The notes beneath the pieces were generated by a model. The model saw nothing but the letters and a program-made list of their open reading frames with translations. It was not told the origin of the DNA and made no database searches. A DNA stretch of 56,063 nt from Phycisphaerales bacterium (lineage in GTDB: Bacteria > Planctomycetota > Phycisphaerae > Phycisphaerales > UBA1924), in NCBI GenBank assembly GCA_016741915.1, contig JACVCS010000016.1:1-56063 (forward strand), in the 5' to 3' direction. This document shows positions 52,624-56,063 of this stretch, one piece after another; positions within the stretch are counted from its first letter, which is position 1; every line of letters begins with the position of its first letter. Both the position numbers and the translations under genes were made by a program.

Positions 52624-53199
52624 TCAAGCGGGGATTCCTTCGCCGAGTTCCCGCTCTCTGAGTCTCACGAGGGCCCGGCTGAGCGCGGATTTGATCGTGC
52701 CCAGCGGGGTATTGAGTTCATCGCCGATCTGCCGAAGCGTCTGTCCGTTCAGGTACGCGCGGATGAGCACCACCCGCTGCAACTCCGGCAGTTTGTCGAT
52801 CTGTTTCATCAACTGCGCCATGCGTTCACGACGCTCAGCGGGGATTTCCGGTGCGATCTTCGGTTCGGTCAACTCGGCCTGCCGCTCATCGAGCGCCCCG
52901 GCCTTCAAGGCCGCCCGCGCCCGCCGCAGACGATCGACCAGATACCGCCTGGTGATCAGCATCACCCACGTGACCAAAGCCGCACGCTGCGGGTCGTAAC
53001 GGTCCGCCGTACGCCACAGTCGGATAAAGACCTCCTGCACGGCGTCTTCAGCGTCGGTCCGTGATGGGAGGATCTGGTGAGCCATTCGGTACACAAGCGA
53101 GCCAAACCGGTCGTACAACGTCGCCAAGGCCGCCGGATCTTTCCGGGCGACCGCCTGCATCAGCGCAAGATCGACGGCTTGGGCGTCGGGCGATTGCAT
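52624..53199 (-). CDS. ECF-type RNA polymerase sigma factor
   Basis: A 191-residue sigma factor. Region 2 is at about 25-90 (DAEDAVQEVFIRLWRTADRY, YRMAHQIL) and region 4 at about 135-185 (LPELQRVVLIRAYLNGQTLRQIGDELNTPLGTIKSALSRALVRLRERE). The helix-turn-helix GQTLRQIGDELNTPLGTIKS is intact. It pairs with the anti-sigma factor at 51761, a standard ECF unit. It starts at the ATG at 53199, after an upstream in-frame stretch that lacks sigma features. The target promoter is not known, though such factors often activate their own operon and neighbours; the divergent pseudopilin gene is a possible target. Confidence 0.94.
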   Translation of the reverse strand: MQSPDAQAVDLALMQAVARKDPAALATLYDRFGSLVYRMAHQILPSRTDAEDAVQEVFIRLWRTADRYDPQRAALVTWVMLITRRYLVDRLRRARAALKAGALDERQAELTEPKIAPEIPAERRERMAQLMKQIDKLPELQRVVLIRAYLNGQTLRQIGDELNTPLGTIKSALSRALVRLRERELGEGIPA

Positions 53200-53510
53200 C
53201 GGGTCCTCAGCGGTGATCGTCGGGCGAGAGCCTCTCAACCGACGGGGAGATCATCAAACCTTCCGGATGGCGATACGAGCGGCATCCGGCATCGGATGCG
53301 TGAAAGTTGCCGATTGCAGCATACCACAAACGCCCGCAAAGGAGAGGGGGCATAGGGAAAATACCTAAATCAATGTACGGTAAAAAGTTGGTACGGGAAG
53401 TTGCCCAGAAGGGGGTTGCGGCACGTGTGAAGATCCGATAGACTTTATGTGTGGGGTTCTGGGTGAAGCGTTGGCGAAGTTGGCGAGCACGTTTTAGACG
53501 AGACCGCCTC
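53200..53510. promoter_or_regulatory. Divergent spacer between sigma factor and pseudopilin-like gene
   Basis: The 311-base region must carry the promoter of the sigma factor operon and probably of the 53511 gene. It is more A/T-rich near 53350-53400. I could not assign convincing -35/-10 sites or an ECF-type pair by eye. Confidence 0.4.
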
Positions 53511-54299
53511 ATGACGCGAAACGTGTCAGAGATGTGCCCGAAGCACGGGAAAGCCGGGGCTGTGGCTCCGCGCGTTCGGCGCGGGTTCACCCTTGTTGAC
53601 GTGTTGGTCTCGCTGACGGTGATCACCGTGCTGATGGGGCTGTTGCTGCCCTCATTGTCGGGGATCCGTGAAACGACCCGTCGCGTGGTGTGCAGCAGCA
53701 ACATCCGCCAGTTCGGTCTGGGCATCGCGATGTACACCGAGGACAACCGCGGGTACATCCCCTACAGCAACTTCATCTCCTGGCAAGAGTCCGACCCGAA
53801 GTACCGCCCCGACCGGATGATGATCGTCCGCGACGTGAACAACAACGCGTGGGACGGTCTGGGCTTGCTCTTCAGTCGGCAGTACACCCCCGCCGCGGGA
53901 ATCTACTACTGCCCCTCGCACAAGGGCGAACACCGCAAAGAGGTCTACGAGAGCGCGTGGTCGTCAACACAGGGCGAGATCGTTTCGAACTTCCACTACC
54001 GCGGGGTTTCGCCCGGCGGCAACGCGCTGCTTCGTCTGTGGACCGGGTCGAGCGCCATCGTCGCCGACGGGCTCGCGACTCAGCAGGATTACAACCACGT
54101 CGAAGGGAACAACACCCTGCGTGCCGACATCAGCGTCGCCTGGGTGGTCGATCGCTTCGGGCAGATCAACAACGTGCTGGCAAAGAGCGAGGAAGACATG
54201 CAGGCCCCGCTGCGGGTGCGGATGGCCTGGCAAGAGATCGATCGGGCGGCGAATGCTGCGGAAGCAGCGATGGGCGGGGGACCGACCGGCCCGAACTGA
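53511..54299 (+). CDS. Pseudopilin-like protein with Asp in place of Glu5
   Basis: A 262-residue exported protein with prepilin motif RRG|FTLVDVLVSLTVITVLMGLLLPSL. Position +5, where nearly all pilins have Glu, is Asp30. The helix is followed by a Cys-containing turn (VVCSSNIRQFGLGIAMYTEDNRGYIPYSN), the domain found in other planctomycete pseudopilins. The C-terminus is Ala/Gly-rich. It is separate from the tandem pair at 40908/42276 and is shorter. Starts: ATG at 53511 (used) or ATG at 53532. It lies divergent from the ECF sigma operon and may be controlled by it. Confidence 0.82.
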   Translation: MTRNVSEMCPKHGKAGAVAPRVRRGFTLVDVLVSLTVITVLMGLLLPSLSGIRETTRRVVCSSNIRQFGLGIAMYTEDNRGYIPYSNFISWQESDPKYRPDRMMIVRDVNNNAWDGLGLLFSRQYTPAAGIYYCPSHKGEHRKEVYESAWSSTQGEIVSNFHYRGVSPGGNALLRLWTGSSAIVADGLATQQDYNHVEGNNTLRADISVAWVVDRFGQINNVLAKSEEDMQAPLRVRMAWQEIDRAANAAEAAMGGGPTGPN

Positions 54300-54524
54300 T
54301 TTCGCGATCAGTCCGAGCCGCTCGTGACAGACAGAATGAAAACCACGGATGATCGATGCAAGCCGTATTTGGCCTCGGCGGTACACTGACGCGATGAAGA
54401 TCGTGACGAGCCGATGGCGAGCGAAGTCGAGCGAGCGGGCGAGCGGTGGGCAAGTCGGTGCCGGTCGGGGTGGAGGGGGCGGTGGGGAAACTGCGAGTTG
54501 TGGGAGTTGGCGGGGAGGTGCTCT

Positions 54525-55727
54525 GTGAAAGCGATGAGGTTCTTTGCGTCGGCGGGTGTATGCGCCGCAGCGGTGCTGTTGGGCGTGTGTGCGCAAACGG
54601 CGATCGCGGGGCCTTTGAACCCGCAGCGGCTGTATGTGGGGATCAACCAGCCGATGGTGGTGAGCGTCGAACGCCCGCGTGATGCGGCGTCGGTCCGACT
54701 GGCGCTGCTCGATCCCAGCGGCCGGGTGATCACGCGGAGCGAGCCGATCGAGGGGAACAGCGTTTCGGTTGATCAGGTGCTCCGCGGGATCTGGAGCGGA
54801 GGCGACTCATCAGACGTCCGGCCCGCGTCGTCCGTGCTCACGCCAACGACCGGCATGAACCCGGGCGATCAGGCCATCGCGGCCCGCGGCGTGGTGTACG
54901 TGCAGATGGAAGTCGGACGCGACGTGCCGACGGAGCCCGTTGCGGGTGAATCAGGCGAGACAAAGGCGACCGAGAAGACGCGGCTCTACACGATGGAGGG
55001 CCCGGCCGTGGTCTTGCAGCCGATGGTCAGCCCGGCGCGGGCGGAGGTTCGATCGGCGGCTGGCGTGGTGGGGGGTGCGGGGGGCGGCGGAGCCGCGGGC
55101 GGGGTGGAGATGGTCTTCCCGAAAGAGAAGCAGCCGACGGTGAGCTGTTTCTCCGGCTACCGCGTGTATGTCGACGGGCTCGTCAAACTCAAGACCACCG
55201 CGGGCGAGTTGACGATCAGGCTGCGTCCGGAGATGGCCCCCAACAACGCGTGGAACTTTCGGCACCTCGCCGAGAGCGGCTTCTACAACGGCACGGATTT
55301 TCATCGCGTCGTGCCCGTCGGACGGATCGCGGGTAAGGGCTTTGTCGTGCAGGGCGGCGATCCGACCTCGACCGGCGAGGGGACGCCCGGATACGACATT
55401 CGGTTTGAGCCGTCTGCGTTGAAGCACGATTTCGGTGTGGTCTCAATGGCGCGGGATGCGGAGGCCGACACCGCGGGGGCGCAGTTTTTTATCTGCCTCT
55501 CGCGAGAAGAGACCGCCCGGCTGGACGGGCTCTACTGCGCCTTCGCGCAGATCGTCGAAGGAGAGAGCGTGCGGACGCTGCGAGCGATTGAATCGGGCAA
55601 ACTGTTGCCTGGCGGTGATCGACCCGAGAAGCCCGTGAAGATCGAGCGTGCGTGGGTTGAGGATGCGCCGCCGCGGGATAAGCAACCGGCGGAAGCGCGA
55701 CTCGGCGGTGCTGACGGCGGGCGGTGA
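54525..55727 (+). CDS. Exported cyclophilin-type peptidyl-prolyl isomerase
   Basis: A 400-residue protein. A signal peptide (about 1-30, ending TAIAG) is followed by a roughly 180-residue exported domain (beta-rich, with a Gly/Ala stretch at about 177-193). The cyclophilin domain runs from about 215 to 365: TAGELTIRLRPEMAPNNAWNFRHLA, the catalytic-type Arg in FHRVVP, GKGFVVQGGDP and GAQFFICLS. It should isomerise Xaa-Pro bonds in envelope proteins. The GTG at 54525 has GGAGG 6 bases upstream; ATG at 54534 also works but its ribosome-binding site would be 15 bases away. Longer upstream reading in the same frame is not supported. Confidence 0.9.
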   Translation: MKAMRFFASAGVCAAAVLLGVCAQTAIAGPLNPQRLYVGINQPMVVSVERPRDAASVRLALLDPSGRVITRSEPIEGNSVSVDQVLRGIWSGGDSSDVRPASSVLTPTTGMNPGDQAIAARGVVYVQMEVGRDVPTEPVAGESGETKATEKTRLYTMEGPAVVLQPMVSPARAEVRSAAGVVGGAGGGGAAGGVEMVFPKEKQPTVSCFSGYRVYVDGLVKLKTTAGELTIRLRPEMAPNNAWNFRHLAESGFYNGTDFHRVVPVGRIAGKGFVVQGGDPTSTGEGTPGYDIRFEPSALKHDFGVVSMARDAEADTAGAQFFICLSREETARLDGLYCAFAQIVEGESVRTLRAIESGKLLPGGDRPEKPVKIERAWVEDAPPRDKQPAEARLGGADGGR

Positions 55728-55773
55728 AGGGCGGGCTTCGCGTAGAATCGGCTGGAAAGAGAACCAAGGGCAT

Positions 55774-55795
55774 GCACGGCTCTGGAGAGCCGTGC
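55774..55795. repeat. Dispersed inverted repeat, copy 2
   Basis: GCACGGCTCT and AGAGCCGTGC form a near-perfect stem with a tiny loop, followed by CACCAG. It matches the element at 28384-28405. It lies between the cyclophilin gene and deoC. Confidence 0.75.
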
Positions 55796-55816
55796 CACCA
55801 GAGGACGGTGAGGCAT

Positions 55817-56063
55817 ATGAAGGCACACGGCGCGACGGTTGACAAGGTGATGGCGGAGGCGCGGGCGGCGTCGTTCACCAAGCGCTCGATCAAAGGCCCG
55901 AGCAAAGAAGCGGGGTTGCGGTTGGCGTTGTCGATGATCGATCTGACGACGCTTGAGGGGAAGGACACGCTGGAGAAGGCTCGTTCGCTGTGCCGAAAGG
56001 CCGTGGACCCGGGGGATGGGGTGGCGGGGCTTGGTGGGGGGGGTGGCGGGGGGCGTCCGACGG
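55817..56063 (+). CDS. deoC: Deoxyribose-phosphate aldolase (partial, runs off the window)
   Basis: The first 82 residues of a DeoC-like protein. The segments ASFTKRSIKGPSKEAGLRLALSMIDLTTLEGKDTLEKARSLCRKA match the start of planctomycete/bacterial DeoC, which splits 2-deoxyribose 5-phosphate. A Gly run (AGLGGGGGGGRPT) begins after about residue 71 in a place where homologs usually have a short loop, so it is either a natural linker or a base-count error. The catalytic Lys would lie beyond the window. The ATG at 55817 has GGTGAGG about 5 bases upstream. Confidence 0.7.
   Translation, partial: MKAHGATVDKVMAEARAASFTKRSIKGPSKEAGLRLALSMIDLTTLEGKDTLEKARSLCRKAVDPGDGVAGLGGGGGGGRPT

Overview
The window looks like a chromosomal segment of a planctomycete, most likely class Phycisphaerae. 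Pointers are the high GC content, two secreted proteins with short P-T-P-A/TM/poly-Arg C-termini (a PEP-CTERM-like variant), several H-X9-DG-style pseudopilin-like proteins, small planctomycete-type orphan proteins and a Gram-negative outer-membrane assembly set. This assignment is inference from gene content; no rRNA or other marker is present. I saw no tRNA, rRNA, CRISPR array, transposase or phage gene. The segment reads as ordinary core plus lineage-specific chromosome, and about 46 protein genes are supported.

Layout. 0.1-3.2 kb (minus): a CoA pathway pair (crotonase-fold protein and HMG-CoA lyase, ATGA overlap), then cheV. 3.6-5.9 kb (plus): a chemoreceptor divergent from cheV. 6-13.2 kb (minus): lptD-argJ, an FkbM-type methyltransferase and an exported beta-carbonic anhydrase. 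13.4-20.6 kb: gmhA; a minus-strand run lipoprotein - M48 peptidase - dapF; then Nfu-type Fe-S scaffold, csrA, ndk and a PEP-CTERM-like secreted protein. 20.7-28.3 kb: FeS-type photolyase divergent from an FAD monooxygenase, a small conserved protein, homogentisate dioxygenase, Obg GTPase with a histone-H1-like tail, and an enoyl-CoA hydratase. 28.4-34.2 kb: PilZ protein, second PEP-CTERM-like protein, bamD-lptE pair, ftsH. 34.3-40.9 kb: RraB/DUF695-like protein, lpxI coupled to a TlyA-like methyltransferase, and a plus-strand run of unknown proteins ending in a LolA-like lipoprotein and an RDD membrane protein. 40.9-46.6 kb: two tandem paralogous pseudopilin-like proteins, a parvulin-like foldase, and a sugar-type double ABC ATPase with no permease nearby. 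46.7-56 kb: a 1060-residue coiled-coil membrane protein, aldose epimerase, EVE protein, ECF sigma and anti-sigma factors, a third pseudopilin-like protein with Asp in place of Glu5, an exported cyclophilin, and the start of deoC.

How the genes work together. LptD, LptE, BamD, LpxI, GmhA, an exported parvulin-like protein and an exported cyclophilin together imply a lipopolysaccharide-bearing outer membrane with assembly chaperones. CsrA, the PilZ protein, CheV plus receptor, and the ECF/anti-sigma pair supply regulation. The most testable new points are a candidate CsrA-binding hairpin over the csrA ribosome-binding site, the very large coiled-coil/Wzz-like protein, the basic tail on Obg, a crotonase-fold protein lacking both hydratase glutamates, the tandem pseudopilin duplication with a direct-repeat operator candidate upstream, and repeated terminator/hairpin families. 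No single obviously new multi-gene system was identified.
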